Below, piece by piece: positions 28,040-36,205 of a stretch of DNA of 64,000 nucleotides (within the stretch, counting starts at the first letter, position 1; the number at the start of each line of letters is the position of its first letter). Both the position numbers and the translations under genes were made by a program. The DNA lies in NCBI GenBank assembly GCA_051747385.1, contig JBNJGB010000025.1, forward strand, positions 1 through 64,000, written 5' to 3'. The stretch is from JBNJGB01 sp051747385 (GTDB taxonomy: Bacteria; Myxococcota_A; UBA9042; PHBI01; JACKFB01). Below the pieces are notes generated by a model that saw only the letters and a program-made list of their open reading frames with translations, did not search any database and was not told the origin of the DNA.

Positions 28040-29200
28040 TCACGGCTGCGGGCCGGTGGCCGTGAGCGTCCGCCAGGCCTCCGAGAGCGCGGTCGCGACC
28101 GCGCGGACCTCCTCTTCCGTCGTGGCGCGGCCGAGCGAAAGACGCACGGAGCCCAACGCAGCCTCCGGCTCGATCCCCATGGCGACGAGGACCGCGGAGG
28201 GGCGCTCCCCCCCTCCCTCGTGGCACGCGGATCCCGTGGACGCGGCGATCTGCGGAGTGTGCGCGAGCAGAGCGCTCCCGCGGACCCCGGGGAAGCGGGC
28301 GTTGATCGTGTTCGGCAGGCGCTCGTCCGGGTGACCGTTCAGGGCCAGGCCGTCGACGGCGTCGCGGAGCAGGGCCTGGAGGAGGTCGCTCAGGCTCCGG
28401 AGGCGCGTCGACTCCTCGTCCAGGCCGGCGCGCGCGATCTCGCAGGCGGCGCCGAGCCCCACGATGGAGGCCACGTTCTCGGTGCCGGGCCGCAGGCCGC
28501 CCTCGTGGCCGGCGCCGCGGAGCACCGGCTCGAGCGGAGTGCCCGCGCGGACATAGAGCGCGCCGACCCCCTTCGGCGCGTACAGCTTGTGCCCCGCGAC
28601 GGAGAGCAGGTCGACCCCGAGGTCGGCCACGTCCACCGGAACCTTCCCCAGCGACTGGGCCGCGTCGGTGTGGACGAGGGCGCCCACCCGGCGCGCCGCC
28701 TCCGAGACCTCTCGTATCGGCTGGATCGAGCCGGTCTCGTTGTTCGCGTGCATGATCGTGACGAGCGCGGTGTTCCGACGCATCGCACCCGCCAGATCGG
28801 CCGGGCGGACCCGTCCGTCGCCGTCGACGGGCAGCCACTCGACCGCCCAGCCGCGCCGCTCGAGCAGCCGGCAGGGCTCCGTGGTGGCGGGGTGCTCGAT
28901 CTCCGAGGTCACGACGTGCCTCTTGTCGTCGAGCGCCCCGGTGACGCCCCGGATCGCGAGGTTGTTGGCCTCGGTGCCCCCGGAGGTGAAGACGATCTCC
29001 TCCGGGGATGCGCCCAGCAACGCCGCCACCTGGCCGCGCGCCCGCTCGACCGCGCCGTGCGCCCGGCGACCGTACACGTGCCCGCTCGACGGGTTGCCGA
29101 AGTGCTCCCGCAGGAAGGGGAGCATCGCGTCGACCACGTCGGGGAGGATCGGGGTCGTCGCGTTGTGGTCGAGGTAGATGGGAAGCGCGTCATGGCTCAT
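28040..29200 (-). CDS. Cysteine desulfurase (NifS/IscS-type)
   Basis: A 386-residue class V aminotransferase: YLDHNATTPILPDV at the start, FTSGGTEANNLAI, MHANNETGSIQP, HTDAAQSLGKV and SVAGHKLYAPKGVGALYV with the PLP lysine (about 205). The active-site loop is STGSACHEGGGERPSAVL, where Cys receives sulfur. It supplies persulfide sulfur for Fe-S clusters or thiolation; here it lies in the sulfur module, behind the porin gene (50-nt gap) and probably driven by promoter C. Confidence 0.92.
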   Translation of the reverse strand: MSHDALPIYLDHNATTPILPDVVDAMLPFLREHFGNPSSGHVYGRRAHGAVERARGQVAALLGASPEEIVFTSGGTEANNLAIRGVTGALDDKRHVVTSEIEHPATTEPCRLLERRGWAVEWLPVDGDGRVRPADLAGAMRRNTALVTIMHANNETGSIQPIREVSEAARRVGALVHTDAAQSLGKVPVDVADLGVDLLSVAGHKLYAPKGVGALYVRAGTPLEPVLRGAGHEGGLRPGTENVASIVGLGAACEIARAGLDEESTRLRSLSDLLQALLRDAVDGLALNGHPDERLPNTINARFPGVRGSALLAHTPQIAASTGSACHEGGGERPSAVLVAMGIEPEAALGSVRLSLGRATTEEEVRAVATALSEAWRTLTATGPQP

Positions 29201-29250
29201 AAGGCGGTCTCCATTCGGCGGTGTCGGACGACCCGAGCATATCCAGGTCT

Positions 29251-30492
29251 CTACAGGCCCGCTGCGATCTGGGCGGTCACCAGGAGGTGATCCCGCAGCT
29301 CGTCGTTCCGCGCCTCGCCGTCCTTCTGTCCCACCCAGGTCGCCTCGACGCTGAGCTTGTTGGCGTGCCCGGCGAAGAAGTAGTTCAGGCCGACCCCGGC
29401 GACGTGGGTGGCGTGGTCCCCGTCGTCGACGTGGATCCACTCGTAGCGACCGAAGGGCTGGAGCCGACCGGGGCCGAGGTCGCCCGGGAGGATGTACCCG
29501 GCCCGGAACGACACGACGTCTGCGTCGACGCCGGGCTCGATGGCGGTGAAGTTGATCGGGTTGGGCGCGTTCTGGATGTGGACGTAGGAGCCGATGACCG
29601 TCAGGCCGCCGCCGGCGAGGGGCTGGTCGAGGTGCGCGTCGACCGTCCAGGAGAGGTAGTCCTCGTCGCCGGTCTCGAAGGCCAGCCGCTGGTAGTCGGC
29701 CCCGCCGCCGATGGAGAGGACCCGACGCGCGCCGAGGTAGGAGCCCTGGTTGAACCAGCCGGTCTCGGGCTCGAAGAAGGACAGGCTCAGGCGCCCGGCG
29801 AGGCGCGGGTTGTCGTCCGGGTTGCGGGTCGCGTCGTCCATCCCGTCACCGACCATCACGCGGTACTGCAGCAGGCCGTCCGCGACGTTGCCCCAGAGCG
29901 TCACGCCGTCGTCCCGGCCGACCGTGCTCGGGTAGAAGATCCCGCCGCGATAGCCGCCCTGGATCCAGTCCAGGTCGGTGGTCAGGAGCGCCTTCGTCGA
30001 CGTCGTCCCGTAGTTCCGGGTGAACGGGACGTACATCCGTCCGCCCTGGATCTGGAGCGCGTCGCCCAGGAGGCGAATGGTCACCCAGCCGTCCCGGAAG
30101 GCCAGGCCCGACCCGAGGCCCACGCCGGGTCTGTCCAGCCCGCTCTGCCCGAACCGGTCCCCCGCGAAGTGGGCGAAGAAGCCGAGCCACGGCGTGACGG
30201 TGCCCTTCAGCGACAGGTAGGCGCGCCGGAACAGGAAGTCGTGCAGGTCCTGCTTCGCGGCGCCGTCTCCGTCGCCGTCCCGGGCGTCCTCGACGTACTG
30301 GTACCAGCCCTGGACCCAGAGCCCGACGCTCAGGGAGCGGTCTCCGTCCTCGTACACGACCTTGGCGTCCGCGGACCCGGACGCGCCGACCGTGAAGGCG
30401 AGCCCCACGGCCACGGCGAGGAGCAGCTGCGTCCACGCCCGCGGTGCGCGACCGCGGCCGGGTGCCAGGGAGGGCCAGGATGAAGTTCCCAT
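29251..30492 (-). CDS. Phosphate-selective-porin-like outer-membrane channel (OprP family)
   Basis: A 413-residue porin with an Arg-rich N-region, signal peptide (LLLAVAVGLAFTVGASGSADA) and barrel strands such as LSVGLWVQGWYQYVEDA, DFLFRRAYLSLKGTVTPWLGFF and ADYQRLAFETGDEDY, ending in ATWVGQ and AQIAAGL. The FRRAYLSLKG motif is typical of OprO/OprP-type 16-strand porins. First gene after promoter C, followed by the cysteine desulfurase; its solute could be a sulfur or other oxyanion (inference). Confidence 0.8.
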   Translation of the reverse strand: MGTSSWPSLAPGRGRAPRAWTQLLLAVAVGLAFTVGASGSADAKVVYEDGDRSLSVGLWVQGWYQYVEDARDGDGDGAAKQDLHDFLFRRAYLSLKGTVTPWLGFFAHFAGDRFGQSGLDRPGVGLGSGLAFRDGWVTIRLLGDALQIQGGRMYVPFTRNYGTTSTKALLTTDLDWIQGGYRGGIFYPSTVGRDDGVTLWGNVADGLLQYRVMVGDGMDDATRNPDDNPRLAGRLSLSFFEPETGWFNQGSYLGARRVLSIGGGADYQRLAFETGDEDYLSWTVDAHLDQPLAGGGLTVIGSYVHIQNAPNPINFTAIEPGVDADVVSFRAGYILPGDLGPGRLQPFGRYEWIHVDDGDHATHVAGVGLNYFFAGHANKLSVEATWVGQKDGEARNDELRDHLLVTAQIAAGL

Positions 30493-30537
30493 GAGTCGTC
30501 TCCTCTCGTCCTGCCGGACGGCGTGTCAAGCATTCTG

Positions 30538-30575
30538 ACGATCGCTTGAATATAACCGTCCCTCCGGCCTGTCAA
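30538..30575 (-). promoter_or_regulatory. Sulfur-module promoter C with operator
   Basis: Minus strand TTGACA (30570-30575), 17 bp, TATTCA (30547-30552), with ACGATCGCTTGAATA on the plus strand (30538-30552) matching 13 of 15 bases of site B. It drives the porin gene, start 45 nt downstream of the expected transcript start. Confidence 0.7.
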
Positions 30576-30691
30576 ACACGATCTGTCCGCGCAGCCGCGC
30601 CGGGACCACACGGGACCCGGCGTCGCATCGGCAGGCCGGGCCCTCGAGGAGGCGGGACCGCAGATCCGAACCGCGCGCCCCGGCGCCTCCA

Positions 30692-31010
30692 CGCCCGGAC
30701 CCAGCTGGAGACCCTCTTCGACGTGGCGAGCCCGATTCCGCTCGCCGACCGCGTGGACGTCGTCCCGGCCGGGGATCTAGCCGCGGTCCTCACCGCCGTC
30801 CCCGGCCAGGCGGGAGGGGGTTGGCGCCTCGAGTCGACGTTGCTGGACCTGGACGACGGCGCCCTCGGCGGCACGGCCGGAACCACCGTGGGCTCCGCCG
30901 GAGCGCCCCCCATCGCATGGGACGCGGCCCGGGCCCGCGGCATCTACCTCGTGGCCTGGGAGTCGCCCGAGTCGGGCGTCCGGCTGCGGAGCGTGTGCTT
31001 CTACCGGTGC
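30692..31010 (+). pseudogene. Gene fragment, unknown
   Basis: A plus-strand stretch with coding-like character: ARTQLETLFDVASPIPLADR, LAAVLTAVPGQAGGGWRLES, IAWDAARARGIYLVAWESPE and SVCFYRC. The upstream part of the same frame is Arg/Pro-rich non-coding-like and there is no ribosome site. It stops making sense where it meets the opposing fragment at 31010. Probably an internal piece of a larger exported protein. Confidence 0.4.
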
Positions 31011-31225
31011 TCGGGGTTGTCGGCCCCGGCGCAGCAGCCGGCCTCCCACTCGGTCCGCTGGTTGCCGTGCGCGGGGATGCCCCCGGCGTCGCGCAGCATC
31101 CGGGCCAGGTGGAGCAGGTTCCACGTCATGAAGGTGGTGTTGCGGTTCGTGAAGTCGTTCTCCGGCCCTCCGGAGCCGGGGTCGAGGTAGGACGGCCCGG
31201 GGCCCGTCGAGCCAGGCCCCTGCAC
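31001..31225 (-). pseudogene. Gene fragment, unknown, convergent with the previous one
   Basis: Minus-strand frame with coding-like sequence TFMTWNLLHLARMLRDAGG and IPAHGNQRTEWEAGC, ending at a natural stop. Upstream the frame is closed by a TGA. Looks like the C-terminal end of a protein whose 5' part is lost. From 31226 to 31534 I see no gene; composition becomes less GC-rich from about 31440. Confidence 0.4.
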
Positions 31226-31534
31226 GTCGTGCCCGAGCCCGGCGCAGTACCGCCATCAGCCAGCCCAGCGTCTGCGTCCACGTGACGCGAGCAGTCCACA
31301 CCTCTACGCTCTCCGCATGAACGGCGCGGCCCGATCTGCGATCGCGAGCCCACCACCGCCCCGGACTGGGCGCGGTCCAGCCGGCGTCGGTCACTCTCGA
31401 GGTCCGCGCCGACGGATCCGGCACCAGCCCAACGTCCGACGACCCCTCGTATGGTAATCAGGCGCCCTCGAAGGTGCGGATCGTGGTGAAGTGACGCACG
31501 AAGTGTTCATACAGGTCCGATCGCGGAGGCCCCT

Positions 31535-32785
31535 ATGACCAAGGCTCGACAACCTCTGCTCGCCAGCATCACGCTCGAGGGCTTCCTGTCCTTCGCCTAC
31601 GCGCCCTACGGGCTCAGCGAGATGCCGTTGAAGGAGCTCAATGTCATCATCGGCCCGAACGGCTCTGGGAAGTCGAACCTGGTGGAGGCGCTGTCGCTCC
31701 TCCGGGCCGTCCCGCAGGACTTGTCACTGCCGATCCGCAAGGGCGGCGGCGTTGCGGACTGGCTCTTCCAGGGGGGCGGCGGATACGGCTCGAGCTTCTC
31801 TGATGGGAGCGGAGCCGGCATCTCAGGTGGCGCCGCTCGTCTCGGGGTCGTGTTCGGCGAAGGGCACATTGCTCGCCTCCGCAGCGGGAATCCGGCCGTC
31901 CGGTACCGCCTCGTGTTCGGTGCAGAAGGCGACAGCTTCGTCCTGTTGGATGAGCGGCTGGAAAACGCGAAGGCCGCTCAGGGGGAGGAGAAGCCGTACT
32001 TCTACTTCGGATACGAGAACGGCCGCCCGATGCTGAACGTCGAGGAAGGTCGGCGCGAGCTCCGTCGAGAAGACATCGATCGGACCCAGTCGATCGTCTC
32101 TCAGCGCAAGGACCCCGACGCCTACCCGGAGCTGACTCGGCTCGGCGAGCTGCTGGGCGCGATCCGCATCTACCGGAACTGGCAGTTCGGGCCCGATGCC
32201 CGCGTTCGAACGGCATGCAGCCCCGACGTCCGCACCGACCATCTCTCAGAAGGGCTGGACAACCTGCCAGCGCGGCTCGCCGCGCTCAAGCGCTCCCCGG
32301 CTGTCAAGCGGCGGCTCATCGAATTGGTTCGGGAGCTGGCCCCCGCGTTCACCGACTTCGAGGTAGTCCCGGAGGGCGGGACGCTGAGTCTCTACCTGAC
32401 CGAGGGGGATCTCTCCATCCCGGCTCGCCGTCTGTCCGACGGCACGCTCCGCTACCTCTGCCTCCTGGCCATCCTCGTCGATCCGGACCCGCCGCCGCTC
32501 ATCTGCATCGAGGAGCCGGAGCTCGGCCTCCATCCGGACATCCAGCCGAAGCTCGCCGAGCTCCTCATGGACGCGAGCACCCGAACACAGCTCATCGTGA
32601 CTACGCATTCGGACGTGCTGGTCGACGCGCTGAGCGGCTCCCCTGAGGTCGTCATGGTCTGCGAGAAGGAGGATATGGCTACGCAGCTTCGACGGCTCGA
32701 CCCCGAGAAGTTGAAGCCGTGGCTCGAGAAGTACCGCTTGGGCGACTTGTGGACGCGGGGCGAGATCGGGGGGACGCGGTGGTGA
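31535..32785 (+). CDS. AAA ATPase (OLD/RecF-like, AAA_21), defence pair gene 1
   Basis: A 416-residue ABC/SMC-type ATPase: Walker A VIIGPNGSGKSNLVEAL (about 38-54), a long insertion, signature-like RRLSDGTLRYLCLL, Walker B PPLICIEEPELGLHPDIQ and switch TTHSDVLVDAL. No nuclease or TOPRIM domain in the same chain; that role is offered by the next gene, which overlaps by 4 nt (GTGA). AAA/DUF4276 pairs recur in defence islands alongside other ATPase-TOPRIM systems. Composition is visibly less GC-rich than the flanks, implying transfer. Confidence 0.8.
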   Translation: MTKARQPLLASITLEGFLSFAYAPYGLSEMPLKELNVIIGPNGSGKSNLVEALSLLRAVPQDLSLPIRKGGGVADWLFQGGGGYGSSFSDGSGAGISGGAARLGVVFGEGHIARLRSGNPAVRYRLVFGAEGDSFVLLDERLENAKAAQGEEKPYFYFGYENGRPMLNVEEGRRELRREDIDRTQSIVSQRKDPDAYPELTRLGELLGAIRIYRNWQFGPDARVRTACSPDVRTDHLSEGLDNLPARLAALKRSPAVKRRLIELVRELAPAFTDFEVVPEGGTLSLYLTEGDLSIPARRLSDGTLRYLCLLAILVDPDPPPLICIEEPELGLHPDIQPKLAELLMDASTRTQLIVTTHSDVLVDALSGSPEVVMVCEKEDMATQLRRLDPEKLKPWLEKYRLGDLWTRGEIGGTRW

Positions 32786-33390
32786 GCGCGAAGCTCTACG
32801 TGGAAGGCGGCGGTGACTCGAAGTCCCTTCGTACGGCCTGCCGGAAGGGGTTTCGCCAGTTCCTGGAGAAGGCGGGACTGCAGGGCCAGATGCCGCGGAT
32901 CGTTGCCTGCGGCGGTCGGCGGAACGCATACGAGAGCTTCGTGACCGCGCTGGAGGCCGGCGACGGCCCTGCGATGCTCCTCGTGGATGCGGAAGGACCC
33001 GTGAACAGCGCTACTCCGTGGCAGCATCTGCACGAGCGCGACGCTTGGGACCGCCCCGCGGGAGCCACCGACCAACACTGCTACCTCATGGTGCAGGTCA
33101 TGGAGTCGTGGTTCCTGGCCGATCGCGCCTCGCTGTCCGCCTTCTACGGGCAGCACTTCAACGAACGTGCCCTCCCCGGCAACCCGAAGGTCGAGCAGGT
33201 GTCGAAGGCGGATGTCATCAAGAAGCTCGAGAACGCAACACGGAGGACGCAGAAGGGAGCGTACAGCAAGGGAGCGCACAGCTTCGAGATCCTCGGGGCC
33301 TTGGATCCCCGTCGGATAGAGGAGGCATCGCCGCACGCCGAGCGTTTCCTGCAAGCGCTACGACCTGGCGCGGCCCATGTGGGTGGATGA
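32782..33390 (+). CDS. DUF4276-like TOPRIM-related protein, defence pair gene 2
   Basis: A 202-residue protein: KLYVEGGGDSKSLRTACRKGF at the N-terminus (Glu in the TOPRIM-like first motif), RIVACGGRRNAYESF, MLLVDAEGPV (acidic second motif), DQHCYLMVQVMESWFLAD and NPKVEQVSKADVIKKLE. The family is the usual partner of AAA ATPases in predicted anti-phage pairs. GTG start overlaps the ATPase stop. Family-like sequence ends at PHAERFLQALR, and the last few codons come from the junction with the redoxin fragment, so the native C-terminus may be slightly altered. Confidence 0.7.
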   Translation: MSAKLYVEGGGDSKSLRTACRKGFRQFLEKAGLQGQMPRIVACGGRRNAYESFVTALEAGDGPAMLLVDAEGPVNSATPWQHLHERDAWDRPAGATDQHCYLMVQVMESWFLADRASLSAFYGQHFNERALPGNPKVEQVSKADVIKKLENATRRTQKGAYSKGAHSFEILGALDPRRIEEASPHAERFLQALRPGAAHVGG

Positions 33391-33742
33391 CCTGGCGGGG
33401 ACCGTGCACCGCGCCTACGGGGGCCTGCCGAACATGACCTTCGTGCTGTACCGCGGGCGCATCGTCTACCGCTCCGACTGGACCGAGGAGCGGTCCCTCC
33501 GGGCCGCCCTCGAGCACTGGCTCTGGGAGCGGGAGCAGGAGGAGGCCGGCGCGCCGCTCGCCCGCTACCACGTGGAGTGGGCGCCCAGGCGTGTCCGGGA
33601 TCGGGCCCGCTTCCTCGAAGCCATGCACACGGAGGTCGGGCGCCGGGCCGTGGAGGAGTTCATCGCCGCCGTGGAGCACGCCCACGGTGAGGCTGCGGCC
33701 CGTCCCCTGCGGACCTGGTGGGAGGAGCGCGGGGACGGTTGA
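33356..33742 (+). pseudogene. 3' remnant of a deiodinase-like redoxin
   Basis: The frame reads RYDLARPMWVDDLAGTVHRA and YGGLPNMTFVLYRGRIVYRS, the C-terminal half of iodothyronine-deiodinase-like/redoxin proteins, in which DDLxGTVHRAYG is characteristic. The catalytic N-terminal half is missing; the DUF4276 gene ends directly against it. A second half rich in Glu/Arg (residues 60-120 of the frame) follows to the natural stop. Indicates that the defence pair replaced the 5' part of this gene. Confidence 0.7.
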
Positions 33743-33923
33743 GCCCGCTCGGGCCCTTCCGCCCCCCGCGGGGTCAGGGCTCGTCGTCCTCCAGCTCGGC
33801 CTCCAGGTCGTCGTGTGAGAGGCGTGAACGGAGTGTTCGCCGTTCCATGGGCCGCCCCCGGGCCCGTGGTTACGGCACGCAGCGTCGCCCCGCTCGTGCC
33901 TTCCCGAGAATCCGGGATCGGGC

Positions 33924-33953
33924 GTAACCGCAGCGGCGCGGCCGACGTAGGGA
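33924..33953 (+). promoter_or_regulatory. ECF-type promoter motif of the RiPP operon
   Basis: GTAACC (33924-33929), 16 bp, CGTAGGGA (33946-33953). Both boxes and the spacing equal those upstream of the orphan precursor; the spacer sequence does not. Transcript start would be near 33960, giving a 5' UTR of about 65 nt. The remaining part of 33743-34026 has no gene. Confidence 0.65.
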
Positions 33954-34026
33954 GTGGCGTGGCCGCTTGGACGGCACACACACCAACCCCATGCTCGGGG
34001 CACCCGGGCCACGAAGGAGGAAGACG

Positions 34027-34281
34027 ATGAACCTCAGGAAGACACTGTCGGTGGGCACCATGGCCGCGGGCCTCGCCCTGGGCGGCCTCTCCTTGGGCGC
34101 CGCGGGCTGCGGATCGACGTCCCAGCAGACGGAGGCGGAGAAGTCCTGCGGCGAAGGCTCCTGCGGCAGCGAGTCCGGCGAGACCAAGGGCGAGCACGCC
34201 TCTTGCGGCGAGGGCTCGTGCGGCTCCGAGGCCGAGAAGTCGGGCTCGGAGAAGTCCTGCGGTGAAGGCTCCTGCGGCTGA
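34027..34281 (+). CDS. HvfA/bufferin-like RiPP precursor with three SCGEGSCG motifs
   Basis: An 84-residue exported precursor: residues 1-25 form a signal nearly identical to the one at 16805-17029, then LGAAGC (possible lipobox), and three repeats of SCGEGSCG separated by acidic/Lys spacers, the last at the extreme C-terminus. In HvfA-type metallophore/bufferin precursors EGKCG-like Cys are modified by the MNIO-DUF2063 pair; here the same pair follows. The K to S change in every motif is unusual. A very good ribosome site (AAGGAGG) precedes the ATG. Predicted to bind copper or another soft metal in the periplasm (inference from the family). Confidence 0.85.
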   Translation: MNLRKTLSVGTMAAGLALGGLSLGAAGCGSTSQQTEAEKSCGEGSCGSESGETKGEHASCGEGSCGSEAEKSGSEKSCGEGSCG

Positions 34282-34321
34282 GCAAGAGCGCCGATCGGGT
34301 GTGCGGACCGCGTGTCTCCGA

Positions 34322-34428
34322 GCGATTTTCGAGTGGATCGGCCAGACGCGCAGCGCCGGAGGCGCGTCCCGAGCCATGCCCACAGGCATGGCGCAGCGGG
34401 CGCGGATGGTCGAGGCGCCGAAAATCGC
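34322..34428 (+). ncRNA. Structured intercistronic RNA between precursor and MNIO genes
   Basis: A 10-bp perfect outer stem (GCGATTTTCG 34322-34331 with CGAAAATCGC 34419-34428) encloses two hairpins: GCGCC-gga-GGCGC (34353-34365) and GCCATGCC-caca-GGCATGGC (34373-34392). It lies in the 203-nt gap between the two genes. Likely a partial terminator, processing or stability element that makes the precursor more abundant than the enzymes. Confidence 0.5.
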
Positions 34429-34484
34429 CGGTAGCACAACGGGAGCACGGCCGTTCGGCGCTCTCTAGAAGGAGGGCGCGGAGT

Positions 34485-35369
34485 ATGGCTGCCTTGCTCG
34501 AATCAAAGCATCGACCGGCGCCCCGCATGGGGCTGCCGCACCTCGGGCACGGGGTCGGGCTCCGCCGCCCCCACTTCGACGCGATCTTCGAACGACGCGA
34601 CGAGGTGGACTTCCTGGAGATCCTGGTCGACAACGCCATGGCGTTCGGCGGTCGCCCCCGTGACGTCGTGGAGCGCGCCGCGCGGGAGTTCCCGATCGTG
34701 CTCCACGGCGTCGCCCTCTCGGTGGGTGGCCCGGACCCCCTCGACGAGGACTACCTGGCCGCCTACGTGCGGCTGGCGCGGGAGACGCGGGCGCTGTGGG
34801 TGTCCGACCACCTCTCCTACAGCTCGGCCTTCGGCGTGCAGTACCACGACCTCATCCCGCTGCCGTTCACGGAGGAGGCGGTCGAGCACGTGGTCGCCCG
34901 CACGCGCCAGGCGCAGGCGGCCTTCGACGTCCCCTTCGCCCTGGAGAACCCCAGCTACTACGTGTCCTTCCCAGACTCCGAGATGACCGAGGCCGAGTTC
35001 GTCCGCGAGGTGGTCGAGCGCGCCGACTGCGGCCTCCTCCTGGACGTGAACAACGTGTGGGTCAACGCGCAGAACCACGGCTACGACCCCAGGGCGTTCA
35101 TCGACGCCATGCCGGCGGAGCGGGTGGTGCAGATCCACATGGCGGGTCACCTGGACCGGGGTGACGTGCTCATCGACACGCACGGCGCGGCGCCGATCGA
35201 CGAGGTGCTCGACCTCTACGCCTACACCCTGGAACGCACCGGGCCCGTCTCCACGCTGCTGGAGTGGGACCACGACGTCCCGAGCCTGGACGTGCTCCTG
35301 GCCGAGAACGAGCGGATTCGCCGGACAGCGCGGCGGACACACGGGGAGGTGGTGGCATGGCGAGCCTGA
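34485..35369 (+). CDS. MNIO (DUF692) RiPP-modifying enzyme, HvfB-like
   Basis: A 294-residue TIM-barrel multinuclear iron oxidase. Family residues are visible: VGLRRPHFD, LEILVDN, LHG (His74), SDHLSY (Asp108-His109), ENPS (Glu154-Asn155), LDVNNVWVN (Asp187, Asn189), QIHMAGH (His218, His222) and LEWDHD (Glu260, Asp262). MNIOs use two or three irons to rewrite peptidyl Cys into oxazolone/thioamide or related groups. ATG at 34485 follows AAGGAGG. It overlaps the next gene by 13 nt, a stable coupling in this family. Confidence 0.93.
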   Translation: MAALLESKHRPAPRMGLPHLGHGVGLRRPHFDAIFERRDEVDFLEILVDNAMAFGGRPRDVVERAAREFPIVLHGVALSVGGPDPLDEDYLAAYVRLARETRALWVSDHLSYSSAFGVQYHDLIPLPFTEEAVEHVVARTRQAQAAFDVPFALENPSYYVSFPDSEMTEAEFVREVVERADCGLLLDVNNVWVNAQNHGYDPRAFIDAMPAERVVQIHMAGHLDRGDVLIDTHGAAPIDEVLDLYAYTLERTGPVSTLLEWDHDVPSLDVLLAENERIRRTARRTHGEVVAWRA

Positions 35370-36205
35370 GCGACCTCCAGCACACGATTCACGGCGCGCT
35401 CCGCGGGGAGCGGCCGCTCGACGAGGTCGCGCGCTCCCTGGACGTGCCCGCGGCGAGGCTGGGCCTGTACCGGCAGTTCGTGGCCCACCACGTCCGCAGC
35501 GTCCTCGACAAGAACTACCCGGCGCTCCGCGAGCTGCTGCCGGAGGGCACCTGGGACCGGCTGTGTGACGCGTTCTTCCGGGAGCGGCCCCCGGCCACCT
35601 GGGAGCTCAACGCCGCGGTCCAGCCCTTCCCGGAGTGGCTGGCACAGCGCGAGGAGGCCGGGCTCGACGGCCTGGCGCCGTTCCACGTGGCGCTGGCCTC
35701 GTTCGAGTGGGAGGAGTTCGCCACCTACGTCCACCCGGCGCGCATCCCGGACCCCGAGACCCTGGACGAGGCGATCCTGAACCCCACGCTGAACGCCTTC
35801 GAGAGCCCGTGCCCGGTGATCGGCTTCATGGTCCGCAGGGTGCGCGGGGAGAGCGTCGCCGGTGCGCCGCTGCCGACGCCCGAGGACGGACCGGAGATCG
35901 TCCTGATGTTCCGGCACCCGGTCTCCCGGCGGGTGGCATGGTACCGGGGCGTGGACGACCTCCTGTTCGCCCTGAAGGTCGCCCACGACCGGCGGGACCC
36001 GGCGAGGGCGGCCCGGTCGGTCGGGCTCCCGGTCGACGCGGCCCTCGCGGCCTGGCAGCGCGCCGTGGAGATCGGCCTCGTGGTCGCCCCCGGCGACTTG
36101 ACGCGTGGCCGGACGGCCTCGCCAGAGGCCCGAGCTCCGACGCCACGGAGCGTGCTCGGAGATAGAGGTTCGACGAGCCCACCAGACGAGGAGAAGTCCC
36201 CATGA
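35357..36205 (+). CDS. DUF2063/HvfC-like partner protein of the MNIO
   Basis: A 282-residue protein with the N-terminal DUF2063 domain (LQHTIHGALRGE, LGLYRQFVAHHVRSVLDKNYPALRELL) and FHVALASFEWEEF in the second domain. HvfC/MbnC-type proteins bind the precursor and form a complex with the MNIO, guiding modification. The last 45 residues are a Pro/Arg/Ser tail without clear structure. ATG is inside the 3' end of the MNIO gene. Confidence 0.88.
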   Translation: MASLSDLQHTIHGALRGERPLDEVARSLDVPAARLGLYRQFVAHHVRSVLDKNYPALRELLPEGTWDRLCDAFFRERPPATWELNAAVQPFPEWLAQREEAGLDGLAPFHVALASFEWEEFATYVHPARIPDPETLDEAILNPTLNAFESPCPVIGFMVRRVRGESVAGAPLPTPEDGPEIVLMFRHPVSRRVAWYRGVDDLLFALKVAHDRRDPARAARSVGLPVDAALAAWQRAVEIGLVVAPGDLTRGRTASPEARAPTPRSVLGDRGSTSPPDEEKSP

